DNA of 64,000 bases from an uncultured Christensenella sp. (GTDB lineage Bacteria; Bacillota; Clostridia; Christensenellales; Borkfalkiaceae). The translations under genes and the position numbers were made by a program. Location of the stretch: the NCBI GenBank assembly GCA_910587015.1, contig CAJUME010000012.1, positions 1 through 64,000 on the forward strand, in the 5' to 3' direction. The notes beneath the pieces are model-generated. The model was not told where the DNA came from and did not search any database. It saw nothing but the letters and a program-made list of their open reading frames with translations. This document shows positions 34,553 to 43,383 of the stretch, piece by piece (position 1 is the stretch's first letter; the number at the start of each line of letters is the position of its first letter).

Positions 34553-35790
34553 TTCAGCATTTCTATTACGGGTAAATTATGGCTTAAAAAGCCCGCGTGC
34601 AAAAACTGTTCGCCCGTGTCGGGGTGATAGCTTTCGAAAAAATCGCCTCTTTCGTCAAGCGCCTTGTTCAAAAGCTTTAAGGTTGCACTCCTCATTTGTT
34701 CGGCAAGCTCGGTCTTATTGTAGCGGACAAGCCCCTTATACACGCAGTAATTTGCAACAACCCATATTGCGCCCAGCCAGTTAGAGGGATTTCCGCTCTT
34801 TACAAGACTGTACATTTTTTCGTTTTTGGCAAGCGTCCTTATGCCGTATTCCGCAAGCAGGTCGTTGTTTGCCGTAAGATGCGTGCACATTCTTTCCGCC
34901 CGCTCTTCACTGCATATGCCCGCATACATAGGCAGAAAACAGCCCCAAAAGCGTATTTTAAGCGGGAACGCCGTCCAATGCGGAGCAAGCCCCGAATGAA
35001 GCGCAACACCCTTCACCACGCAGTCGGTTTTATAAACGCCGATGTCCTGAGAGTAGTAAATACCGTCGCGCCCGTCCCACATTTCCGTATTTATTGCGGC
35101 TTTAAGCGCTTCTGCCTTTTTTAGCTGAGCTTCCGCGTCGCCGTCGCAAAGCCTGCGCAGAATTTCGGCAAGGGCAAGATATTCCAGATAAATAAAGCAG
35201 TTCAAAAAAATGTCCGCACTGCTGCCCGCGGGGCGGTAATATACGGTAGGATTGTTGTCTATGCCCACCATAATATCGTTCTTCCAGAAAAACAGCCCCG
35301 ACTTTTTGTCGAACTGCGTTTGCTCGAAATACCGCATATATTTTTTTAGCTTTTGTATATCAAGCCAATCAAAGCCGCCCGAAAATTCGCTTGCGTTCAG
35401 CGCAGACTGACACAAAAACGGCGCATGCTGGTTTTGCGGCGTGCCCTTTAAATATTCGTTATGAAAAAAGCCCTCGAAAAGTCCGCCGACCGATACCATT
35501 ATGGGTGTGAAGCCGTCCTCCTCCTGTGCGTCGAGGAAATCAAGTACGCAGCCGCGCATATATTCCGCCGCCGTTTCTCTGTCGATTTCTGCGCGCAGGG
35601 CTACATCTTCCTTGTAATTTTCAAAGGCATAACGCAGAGAAAGCGCCTCCCAATAGGCGTCCCAGCCCCATAGCTCCTGCGCGTAGCCCGCACCGGGGCA
35701 TAAAAAAGGATATTTTAAATTTGCCGCGGGCTGTCTGAATATTTTTTTGTAATTTGCAAGTATGTAATTTTTTATCTTTTCCGCGTCCAT
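34549..35790 (-). CDS. Six-hairpin glycoside hydrolase (trehalase/GH63-like)
   Basis: A 413-residue cytoplasmic protein of the (alpha/alpha)6-barrel glycosidase type (MGH1-like, GH37/GH63 relatives). Supporting segments are LWGWDAYWEALSLRYAF near 40, WKNDIMVGIDNNP, PAGSSADIFLNCFIYLEYL, EMWDGRDGIYYSQDIG near 240, and SGNPSNWLGAIWVVANYCVYKG near 335. Its place between rhamnose genes suggests it trims a rhamnose-containing oligosaccharide, but the bond cut is unknown. It overlaps the SGNH gene by 4 bases. Confidence 0.75.
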   Translation of the reverse strand: MDAEKIKNYILANYKKIFRQPAANLKYPFLCPGAGYAQELWGWDAYWEALSLRYAFENYKEDVALRAEIDRETAAEYMRGCVLDFLDAQEEDGFTPIMVSVGGLFEGFFHNEYLKGTPQNQHAPFLCQSALNASEFSGGFDWLDIQKLKKYMRYFEQTQFDKKSGLFFWKNDIMVGIDNNPTVYYRPAGSSADIFLNCFIYLEYLALAEILRRLCDGDAEAQLKKAEALKAAINTEMWDGRDGIYYSQDIGVYKTDCVVKGVALHSGLAPHWTAFPLKIRFWGCFLPMYAGICSEERAERMCTHLTANNDLLAEYGIRTLAKNEKMYSLVKSGNPSNWLGAIWVVANYCVYKGLVRYNKTELAEQMRSATLKLLNKALDERGDFFESYHPDTGEQFLHAGFLSHNLPVIEMLK

Positions 35791-35792
35791 TT

Positions 35793-36626
35793 TTATATTT
35801 CTATCCTCATTCCGTCAAATGCGGGAATTATTCCGCTGTCCGCGAACTCCGCTTCGATTTCCTCATGCAGTCCCGCGTGATTGTGGGTTATGTGCGATAT
35901 TATAAATTTAGTATTTTTAGCTGTCACGCCCGCACTTTCAAGCTCGGCTTTAAGCTGTCTGTTCTGCTTAAAATTCATATGATAGACATAATAATTACAG
36001 CCCATTGTGCCGTCCATTATTACGCAGTCAAGCCGTTTACCGTAATTAATTATAAAATCGAGCGTTTCCCGAGTGGGGTACCCGCTGTCCAACAGATACA
36101 AAAGCACGCTTTTACCGTCATCGATTAAATAATTCAGAGCAACCTGCTCAGGCGCGTGGTTGGCTTTAAGCGGAATAACCTTATACCCGCTTACATCAAC
36201 GCCCTCAAACGGCGAAAGCGTTTGAAAAACTATGCCCGCGCGGATTTCCTCCCTTATGGGAAAGAGCGAATAGAAGCCGTCAAAAAGCCTTTTAACGTCC
36301 GCATTACCGTACACGTTCACCCTTTCACAGCCCAAAACGGGCGCAAAATCTGTGCCGCGGGTACTGAAAAGCGCGGGGCAGTAATGGTCGTCGTGGACGT
36401 GCGTTATCAAAATATTTTCGATTTCGCCAAGGCTTAAACCGCTCGGCATAAAATGCATATTTGTATCCGCGGGCAAGTCGATTAAAAGCTTGCCGTCTAT
36501 CAGCGTCTGTGACAGCGAGCGCAACGACTTTCCGCCCGCCTTTCTTGCGGCGTTGCAGTGCGCACATCCGCAGAACAGTGCGGGATAGCCCTCGCCCCCG
36601 CCAGAGCCGAGTATCTGTATTTTCAT
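35793..36626 (-). CDS. PhnP-like metallo-beta-lactamase-fold hydrolase
   Basis: A 277-residue protein. After LGSGGGEGYPALFC comes a small cysteine cluster CGCAHC (19-24), then the di-metal motif HVHDDH at 76-81 and later ligands in LKANHAPEQ, LLDSGY and SHITHNHAG. The Cys cluster plus MBL core is the build of PhnP-type phosphodiesterases, which cut cyclic ribose phosphates. Here it is inside a sugar operon, so its substrate may be a phosphorylated or cyclic sugar. It overlaps the YdcF gene by 4 bases. Confidence 0.8.
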   Translation of the reverse strand: MKIQILGSGGGEGYPALFCGCAHCNAARKAGGKSLRSLSQTLIDGKLLIDLPADTNMHFMPSGLSLGEIENILITHVHDDHYCPALFSTRGTDFAPVLGCERVNVYGNADVKRLFDGFYSLFPIREEIRAGIVFQTLSPFEGVDVSGYKVIPLKANHAPEQVALNYLIDDGKSVLLYLLDSGYPTRETLDFIINYGKRLDCVIMDGTMGCNYYVYHMNFKQNRQLKAELESAGVTAKNTKFIISHITHNHAGLHEEIEAEFADSGIIPAFDGMRIEI

Positions 36627-37180
36627 AAATTCAACCGTCCTTTTTCAGCAAGTTGAGTTAAAATTTTTATTTCGTTTTCAACGCAGCTTTTCAGACGTTC
36701 GTCCGTTTTCCATTGCCCGCGCTGTTTGGCAACGCCCTCGGTATAACCGTAAATTTTTATAAACCGCGGCAGCAGAATTTTTGCAAGATACAGTGCTCTT
36801 TTCATATGAAAGGGCTCGGTTATGACCGTTATGCTTTTAACCTGCATTATATCCGTGCGCTTGCATATTTCGGTAAGCGCGCAAGTCATATTCTGTATGG
36901 TGTCGTAGGCGCGCGGTTCTTCGATTATAGCCTCCGAAGGCACGCCGAGCTTAATAAGCTCGGCACGCAGTACGGAACATTCCGTTACGCTTTTATCCGA
37001 CACCGCCGCGCCGCTGGCGATAATTTGCCTCGTCCCGCCCTTTTTGTAAAAGTTTGCGGCGATTTTCGCGCGCAACCTCGCATACTCAGGCGCGGCGCCC
37101 AACACAACCGCATAGTCGCTCTCTGTTACGGTATCGTAATTTTCACCGAATAAAATTTTGTCAGTCTTTTCAATATCCAT
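36623..37180 (-). CDS. YdcF/DUF218-family protein
   Basis: A 185-residue protein of the YdcF-like fold. AVVLGAAPEYARLRAKIAA, IIASGAAVSDKSVTECS and ITVITEPFHMKRALYLAK are the three conserved segments. No membrane anchor is present, unlike SanA or ElyC. The family binds SAM or acts on wall precursors in some cases, but the role of soluble members is unknown. It lies between the ARH-like and MBL genes in the operon. Confidence 0.8.
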   Translation of the reverse strand: MDIEKTDKILFGENYDTVTESDYAVVLGAAPEYARLRAKIAANFYKKGGTRQIIASGAAVSDKSVTECSVLRAELIKLGVPSEAIIEEPRAYDTIQNMTCALTEICKRTDIMQVKSITVITEPFHMKRALYLAKILLPRFIKIYGYTEGVAKQRGQWKTDERLKSCVENEIKILTQLAEKGRLNL

Positions 37181-37183
37181 AAA

Positions 37184-38746
37184 TCAACAAGCGCCGTTTA
37201 TAAGCGTTACGGGCACAAAATATTGCTCGCCTCTGCCGTTTGACGAAATTTTCAGCACTACCTCGTACTTATGCTTTTTAAGCGCGGCGGGGGTAAACGT
37301 CAAATCGAAGGAATTTGTATGACTTACCTTACTGCCGTGCCAGTGTTCAATCCCGACAGCCCTTTTTGTGCCGTTCACAAGCCCCCACTCATTTGGTATT
37401 CCCGTAATTTCCACATTTAAATACTGCGAAAGATACAGCTTGTTACAAAGCGTTACCGTAATGCGCTTTTGTTTGCCCTCTTCTATTTTTACCAGCTCTC
37501 CGCCGTAATTCACCTTAACGGTAAGCGAAGGGAAATGATAGCGCGCCGTAGCGGGGCTTTCCGCCAAAAGCTCTTTAAAATTTTCCTGCTGATAGGGATA
37601 AAAAGCGTTTTCGTCATATTTTAAACTGCCCGCCGCGGTTATTTCAAAGCCGTTTTCTGTAAATTTACAGCTTGCCGAAGATACTACGGGAAACTGCTTT
37701 ATTACCCTTTCGCACAGCGCCGAAACTGTTTCCGGCACGTTTAAAAGCAGGTCTGGGCGGAGCGTGCAGACGGCTATTTTTTCCGAACAGCCGTTCTTCC
37801 ATTTGTCCGGAATATTTTTTGCGCCGCCTATTATGCCGAGAATTGCGCCCAAGGTGCCCGCGGTGCAGTCTGTGTCCTCGCCGCAGCTTGTAGCAATGCA
37901 GACTGATTTGCCGAAGTCACCCCCGCCGTACAGCCAGCCTATTAAAACTATGCCTATACTTGCAGGCGCGTCATAGCCGTGCACCGCCTTGGGAATATCC
38001 TTATCCTTCTTCTGCACGGGGCATTTTTCGCTTGCCGGCACGGACGGAACGCCCTTCCATTCGCCGCCTATCTCGCCGAAGCTCGACGGCTCTGCAATCA
38101 AAAGCTTTTTGCGCGCCGTTTTCCAGTCCTCTCCGTTTTTAAAGCAGCTTAAAACCACGTTTACGGCATTCCTTACCCCGCATTTATCGGGAAGATAGGA
38201 AAGCCCTATTTCAACAAGCTTGTAAACATCGCCCTCGAAGAACGCCGCCGCCTGAACCGCCGCGGTAAACACCGCTGCATAAATACCCTCGCCGCTGTGG
38301 TCTACGCATGCATCATAATACGCATAGTTTGCGGAAAGCGCGGGATTGCCCGCGCAAAGACAAGCCCAGATTTCCGTGCGAATCCACGCGCCGTTGCTTT
38401 CGCGGTTTTCGTTGCGAAGATAGCCTGAAAGCGGCGGGGCAATGCCCATTGAATAATTGTTTTTACCAGCGCCGTATTCGGAAATTTCCGCGGAAATATA
38501 ATTTTCCCAGTACTGCGCCAGAATATGGCTGTCGATATTTTTGCCCTCGTGCTCTACTGCAGACAGCCAGACAAGCTGTAAATCCACATCGTCATTGGGC
38601 ACGGGCAAGGATACGTCCTGCATAAAGAAATCAATATCGTACACGCCGCGGTAGCATTCGAACGGCGCGCCGAGCGTGCCGCCTATATTTTTGCCGAGAT
38701 AGCAACCCTTTACCTTATCGCAATATGCTTTGTAATCAAGTTTCAT
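37184..38746 (-). CDS. ADP-ribosylglycohydrolase-fold protein heading the rhamnose operon
   Basis: A 520-residue protein whose first ~320 residues are an ADP-ribosylglycohydrolase (DraG/ARH) domain. KVKGCYLGKNIGGTLGAP is at 12-29, the metal-binding NDDVDLQLVW at 51-60, and CGEDTDCTAGTLGAILG is near 290. The last ~170 residues form a beta-sandwich-like addition. ARH enzymes normally release ADP-ribose from proteins or metabolites. Leading a catabolic operon, this one may instead cleave an N- or O-linked sugar (inference). The promoter lies 6 bases from the ATG, so the mRNA is probably leaderless. Confidence 0.85.
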   Translation of the reverse strand: MKLDYKAYCDKVKGCYLGKNIGGTLGAPFECYRGVYDIDFFMQDVSLPVPNDDVDLQLVWLSAVEHEGKNIDSHILAQYWENYISAEISEYGAGKNNYSMGIAPPLSGYLRNENRESNGAWIRTEIWACLCAGNPALSANYAYYDACVDHSGEGIYAAVFTAAVQAAAFFEGDVYKLVEIGLSYLPDKCGVRNAVNVVLSCFKNGEDWKTARKKLLIAEPSSFGEIGGEWKGVPSVPASEKCPVQKKDKDIPKAVHGYDAPASIGIVLIGWLYGGGDFGKSVCIATSCGEDTDCTAGTLGAILGIIGGAKNIPDKWKNGCSEKIAVCTLRPDLLLNVPETVSALCERVIKQFPVVSSASCKFTENGFEITAAGSLKYDENAFYPYQQENFKELLAESPATARYHFPSLTVKVNYGGELVKIEEGKQKRITVTLCNKLYLSQYLNVEITGIPNEWGLVNGTKRAVGIEHWHGSKVSHTNSFDLTFTPAALKKHKYEVVLKISSNGRGEQYFVPVTLINGAC

Positions 38747-38752
38747 AATCTA

Positions 38753-38780
38753 ATTATAACACTGTTTTTTATTAATTCAA
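38753..38780 (-). promoter_or_regulatory. Promoter of the rhamnose operon (leaderless)
   Basis: Minus-strand -35 TTGAAT (38780-38775), 16-base spacer, perfect -10 TATAAT (38758-38753) preceded by TGT. Only 6 bases separate the -10 from the ATG at 38746, so transcription should start at or next to the start codon. No Shine-Dalgarno exists. Confidence 0.7.
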
Positions 38781-38810
38781 GCCCCCGAAGGCGCACGCCT
38801 TCGGGGGCTT
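38779..38810 (-). terminator. Terminator of the GH2/transporter operon
   Basis: A perfect 14-bp stem AAGCCCCCGAAGGC/GCCTTCGGGGGCTT with a 4-base loop, between the giant lipoprotein stop and the rhamnose-operon promoter. The T-run is short. Confidence 0.75.
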
Positions 38811-38838
38811 TGCCCGTTACTGTAAATTAAGCTTAAAT

Positions 38839-41800
38839 TTAAGCGCCTTCATTTGCTTCGATTGTTCTTACCGAAGAAATATAAACCGTTTTACCTTGAC
38901 AGGAACCCTTCAACCGCAAAACTATTTCATCGCCGTGTCTGTCATATCCGGCAGCCTGCGTATCGATAACAACCCGCGTCCATGCATTTTGTGCGAGGGT
39001 AGTGTCGTTGCACCACCAGCCGCCCATTTCCACGCCGCTGTCCGCAGTGTAAGCGTAAAACTCGATATATCTCGAATACTCGCTCTTTGCAAGGAACACA
39101 CCCGTTTCGTTGCTTACAATATTCGAAATTTTTATCGAACCCGCCTCGCTTCCGTGCTTTTGTTCGGTACTGTATTCCACTGTATTGCCGTTGGCGTTTA
39201 CATTTGCCGCGCCAAGCGCGCTTGCTTCAAGCAATATTCCGGTATCCGCCTTTTGCAGATTGATTTTGACCGTATAGTCCTTGCAGCCCGCCGCCGAATA
39301 TGTAACCGTTATATACTGCGCTCCGTTGTATTCAGGAATGGTTATTTTTCCGCTATTCTGCGCCAGAACATTGCCGCGCGCGTCCTTTACAACCGCAGTT
39401 ATGGTAGAGGAAATTTCACCGCCCAACAGATTATACGCCTTTGCGGAGGGAACGGCATACGTTGCTTCGGTATACCTTATCACATTGCCGTCGGAATAAT
39501 TTTCAACCTTAATCGAGCCAGTACCGCTAAGGTATGCTTCAACCTTTTCCTTGCCGGAAATAAAGCTTATGCCGCTTAATACGGGTGCGTCGGGGTCAAA
39601 GCCCGTGCCTATGCCGAACCAGTTGCCCGTGCAGTCAATTATGCCCGTTATCATAAGCACCTGCTGATTGTCCGCAAAAACCTTTATATCGTTGCCGCAA
39701 CGGACAACCGTAATATCGGTGCCCTCCTTTAGCTTGCCCGTCATCATGCGTCTGAACGCAATCTGCTCGGGCGTGCGGTTACTGTCGATGCCGTTTACAT
39801 ACGAGTAATCAAGCGGAGTGCCCGCGGGAGCGTTTTCATTGCCGTTGCTGTCAAGCTTACTGAACGAGAACCATTTATCAGTACCGTTCCAGCGCATAAG
39901 CAGGCTTTCTCTGCTGCCCGTGACAAACGTAAGCGCATTCCATTTATCCGCGCCGTTGGTTTTGACGTTTACATTGATTGCCCAGTACTCGGCAGAACCG
40001 AAAATCTCACCCTTTGTAAACTTTGTATCGAACCAGTCCGAGGTTTCGGTATTGCCCATAACCTTGTCTTTGGAGTATCTTTCCTCGTCGCTTTCGCCCC
40101 AGGTAAGTCCGTCTGCCGTATCAACATAAACGGCTTTTACCGTATGCGTTGACGCGCTTGTTTTAAACTCGTCTGTAAACAGCTTGGTTGCGCCGTCTAT
40201 CAGATAATAATCAAATATCTTGCCGCTCTTTACCTCGTGCGTAAGCTTAACCGCTACACCCTTGCCGAAAACCGTACCGCCGCCGACTGCGGAAGCGCCG
40301 TCCTCAAAGGCGAGCGTGCTTGTATCCGCAAAGCGAATGCCGAATTCTGCGCCGCCTTCGGTAAGCGTATAAGTGTTGCCCTCTATATCCTCGCCGTTGA
40401 CGGTAAAGCACACAAACGCTTTGTTTGCGGGCGCGCCGTTGCAAGTCAAGGTAACCGTTTCACTCTGCTTGTAGGCAGTTCCGTATTTGGGGGCTGACAG
40501 TTCAAGATACTGCTCGGAGGACTGCTCCTTGGTAACCGTAACATCGTCATAGCTTACGCCGTAAACAGAGGTTACATATACCACGTCGCCCGACTGCGCG
40601 CCGTAGAAGCTGTAAACAAAGCTGTCAAGTCCCTTTTCCCAGACAGACCTTTCGTCAATGTTCTGGGGCGCTTTATCTCTGCCGAAGCTTACCTTCACCC
40701 ACTTGCCGGCAACGGTAGCCACGTCGCGGCACCACCAGCCGCCGACTGCTATGCCGCCCTTTTCGGAGTATACATAGAAGTAAAGCTCCTTGTATTTATC
40801 AAGGCTTTCCGCTCCGTTGGTAAGCGCAAACGCCTGCTCGCTACCGCTTAACGTAACTTTAAGCGAATTGTGCGCGTCTACCGTTTTGTCCGCGCCCTCG
40901 TAGCCGAAGTCAGTGACGTGCTCTATTGCAGAGGGCTTCCAGCCGCCCTGCGTGGGATGATATGCAAGCCCGCCTTCATCGCCCGCCTTGTCTATCCGAT
41001 TAAGCTTTTCGTTATCGTTTTCTATACGGTCCTCGTATTTGACGGTTATGCTGTGCGCGGTCTCAGTTGTGGCAAAAGCAACGTCCTCGTGCAGCTTGCC
41101 GTCGACAAAAATTCCCGCAAAGTACTGCCCTTCGGGCGAGGTGCCCTTATAGGCTATCGTAACAACCGTGCCGACGGGTACGGTGACGGTGCCCGTCTTG
41201 CCGTCTATATACAGTCCCTCGCCGAGCGTGATTACGCAGGCGTCAACGTATACCGCTTTGACGGTTACGGCTTTTTCCGAAATAACAAACGTATCGCCGG
41301 AAATGTTGTTGTCGTTTACAGAATAGCACAGGAACAGCTTGTCACCGTTCTGCTTGGGAGCGGAAAGCTTAACCTTATCGCCTATGCGGTAATCTCTGAC
41401 CGCAAAATCGATAAGCTCGTCGCCCTTAGTAACGGTTGCCGCATATGCTGCGTGCACCAGCTCGGTCTTGGCTGAGGTTGCGACCGTTCTGATATTTTTA
41501 ACAGAGCCGTTTGTAAGCGTTTTGTCGTTTTGGGTAACGGGCTTTCTTGCGCCCAAGCCGTAGCTGTTGCCGCTTGCAACCTGCAAATCGGCAGATACGT
41601 CAACGCTTGCGATAAAGTATTCCTTACCGTCATACTCAACAAACGTTTTAACGGTAGAATCGCTGCGGATATATTTTACTGTTACGGGCTTTGCTTCCGT
41701 TGCCGCGCGGAAAGCGGCAATTACCTCGCCGGAAAGCGCAACGCCGCCGCCCCACTTCCAGCTTCCGCCGTAGCCTGCAAATTTTCCGCTGTTGCCGTCC

Positions 41801-43365
41801 AGCTCGAAGCCGAGCAGCTGGTCATTGCCCCCCACATATGCCGCAGTATAGCTCCATTCTGCCGACATATTATAAACGTCGTAGGTAAGCACCCAGTTTT
41901 TGCCCTCGCCAAGCTTATGCACCTGCGCGTCGCCACCGACCGGCGCGACATAGTCGGGAGTTGCCCACGTCATATTGTCGGCTGTAATATCGCCGTCAAC
42001 GTATTTAACCTCAACAATGTTCGCGTCCTCGGTAATCACAAACGAGTTGCCCGCCAAAGGCTTGCCGTTAAGCAGATAGCAGTCTACCGTCTTGCCCTCC
42101 TGCTTTTTCGCGGAAAGATTTATTGTATCGCCCTTGAAGAATTTGTCGGTATCCAGAATAACGTTTTCCCTTGCCTCTACCGTTGCGGGAGTCTTGGGAA
42201 CCGCGTTCATATAGGAGAAATACAGCTTGCCGTTAGGGATAACGCTTTGATTGTAGTTGAATATTACCCTTATGGACATGCTTGTGATGTCGTTTACGCC
42301 TACATACTTGTTGTTTGTAACGTCCATACTGCCGCCCGCGCCCGCAGGATATTCTCCCCATACGCGCGTCGACCAGACCATTTTAACCCACTTGCCCTTT
42401 TCTATACTTGTATCGTTCCACCAGTTAGAGCCCATTACAATGTTGCTATTACCCTCGTAATATACCCACATTTCAAGCTGCTCGTAATCGGTTATGTCCA
42501 GCAGAGCGGGCACGTCTACAGAAATATACGCCTCGTTATTCTCTGTCGGGGTAACGCCGTCAAACTCTATTTTATAGCCGCCCTCGGTATTGCCATCGGG
42601 TACATTTGCGGGAATTTGGGACGTAAAGCCGCCCTTATAGCTGCTTTCGCGACAGCTGACTTGTCTTGCGCCAAACTCCTCGTTAAAATACAGCACCCTG
42701 TCCTTTACAAGCTTTTCGGGCGCGTCAACCTTGCGGCGGTATTCGTAGTCGTTGGGGTTGCCGACAGCGTCCTCAACGTGTATTCTAATCGCATACGAGC
42801 CCTCTCCGTGTTCTACCAAAAAGCGAGTATTCCTTATTTCCACTTCCGTTTCGGTGTTATCGGGAGCGATATGGAAAACCTTAGCCCAGCACTTTTCGCG
42901 CACAAAATCGCCCGAAATTGTGTAAGCGGGCATCTTGTAGGAGTTGCCTTTTATAAAGAACGAGGGCAGATTGCGCTCGTCATAGCTTATGGTGGGCGCG
43001 GTTCTGTCTGCAAAGTCAATAACAACCGTTACGTCGCTTACGTTTCTTTTACCGGCCGAATAAACAAACTCGTAAATGCCAGCGTCGGTAACCGTTACCG
43101 ACTGATAGCTTACGTCCAGCGCCTCGCCGTCCGCGCTTGTAGCCGATTTAAGATAAACGTTATAGCCGGCAAGAATCATCCCGTTCTTGTCAACAACGTC
43201 GTAATCGGGTATAACATAGGTGCCGAGGTCCGCTTCGATTCTTTCGGGGGCGGCAATGCGGCCGTTTACGCTGCTGCAGCCCGAAGCTACCGCCAGACCC
43301 GAAGCGCTTACCGCAAATACAGAAAGCACCGCTATAAAAGCCTTTCTTTTACCTGAAATTTTCAT
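38839..43365 (-). CDS. Giant modular lipoprotein with three WW-motif carbohydrate-binding-like domains
   Basis: A 1508-residue cell-surface lipoprotein with lipobox VASGC (Cys30). Beta-rich Ig-like domains open the mature part (about 30-215). Three related modules follow at about 240-345, 800-905 and 1390-1500, each with a core like GGWWCNDTTLAQNAW (GSNWWNDT at 312, GGWWCRDV at 873, GGWWCNDT at 1447); this looks like a jelly-roll sugar-binding fold. Between them are LamG-like segments and three shorter repeats of the type LSAPKQNGDKLFLCYSVN ending in a VKAVYVD-like strand. No catalytic motif is apparent. Its place last in a sugar-transport operon suggests a glycan-capture role. Confidence 0.75.
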   Translation of the reverse strand: MKISGKRKAFIAVLSVFAVSASGLAVASGCSSVNGRIAAPERIEADLGTYVIPDYDVVDKNGMILAGYNVYLKSATSADGEALDVSYQSVTVTDAGIYEFVYSAGKRNVSDVTVVIDFADRTAPTISYDERNLPSFFIKGNSYKMPAYTISGDFVREKCWAKVFHIAPDNTETEVEIRNTRFLVEHGEGSYAIRIHVEDAVGNPNDYEYRRKVDAPEKLVKDRVLYFNEEFGARQVSCRESSYKGGFTSQIPANVPDGNTEGGYKIEFDGVTPTENNEAYISVDVPALLDITDYEQLEMWVYYEGNSNIVMGSNWWNDTSIEKGKWVKMVWSTRVWGEYPAGAGGSMDVTNNKYVGVNDITSMSIRVIFNYNQSVIPNGKLYFSYMNAVPKTPATVEARENVILDTDKFFKGDTINLSAKKQEGKTVDCYLLNGKPLAGNSFVITEDANIVEVKYVDGDITADNMTWATPDYVAPVGGDAQVHKLGEGKNWVLTYDVYNMSAEWSYTAAYVGGNDQLLGFELDGNSGKFAGYGGSWKWGGGVALSGEVIAAFRAATEAKPVTVKYIRSDSTVKTFVEYDGKEYFIASVDVSADLQVASGNSYGLGARKPVTQNDKTLTNGSVKNIRTVATSAKTELVHAAYAATVTKGDELIDFAVRDYRIGDKVKLSAPKQNGDKLFLCYSVNDNNISGDTFVISEKAVTVKAVYVDACVITLGEGLYIDGKTGTVTVPVGTVVTIAYKGTSPEGQYFAGIFVDGKLHEDVAFATTETAHSITVKYEDRIENDNEKLNRIDKAGDEGGLAYHPTQGGWKPSAIEHVTDFGYEGADKTVDAHNSLKVTLSGSEQAFALTNGAESLDKYKELYFYVYSEKGGIAVGGWWCRDVATVAGKWVKVSFGRDKAPQNIDERSVWEKGLDSFVYSFYGAQSGDVVYVTSVYGVSYDDVTVTKEQSSEQYLELSAPKYGTAYKQSETVTLTCNGAPANKAFVCFTVNGEDIEGNTYTLTEGGAEFGIRFADTSTLAFEDGASAVGGGTVFGKGVAVKLTHEVKSGKIFDYYLIDGATKLFTDEFKTSASTHTVKAVYVDTADGLTWGESDEERYSKDKVMGNTETSDWFDTKFTKGEIFGSAEYWAINVNVKTNGADKWNALTFVTGSRESLLMRWNGTDKWFSFSKLDSNGNENAPAGTPLDYSYVNGIDSNRTPEQIAFRRMMTGKLKEGTDITVVRCGNDIKVFADNQQVLMITGIIDCTGNWFGIGTGFDPDAPVLSGISFISGKEKVEAYLSGTGSIKVENYSDGNVIRYTEATYAVPSAKAYNLLGGEISSTITAVVKDARGNVLAQNSGKITIPEYNGAQYITVTYSAAGCKDYTVKINLQKADTGILLEASALGAANVNANGNTVEYSTEQKHGSEAGSIKISNIVSNETGVFLAKSEYSRYIEFYAYTADSGVEMGGWWCNDTTLAQNAWTRVVIDTQAAGYDRHGDEIVLRLKGSCQGKTVYISSVRTIEANEGA

Positions 43366-43383
43366 AATTTTCCCCTTTTTTAA

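Noticed and set aside
41530..43356. A 608-codon open frame on the plus strand
   Set aside because: Antisense shadow of the giant lipoprotein, with the same biased composition and no ribosome site.
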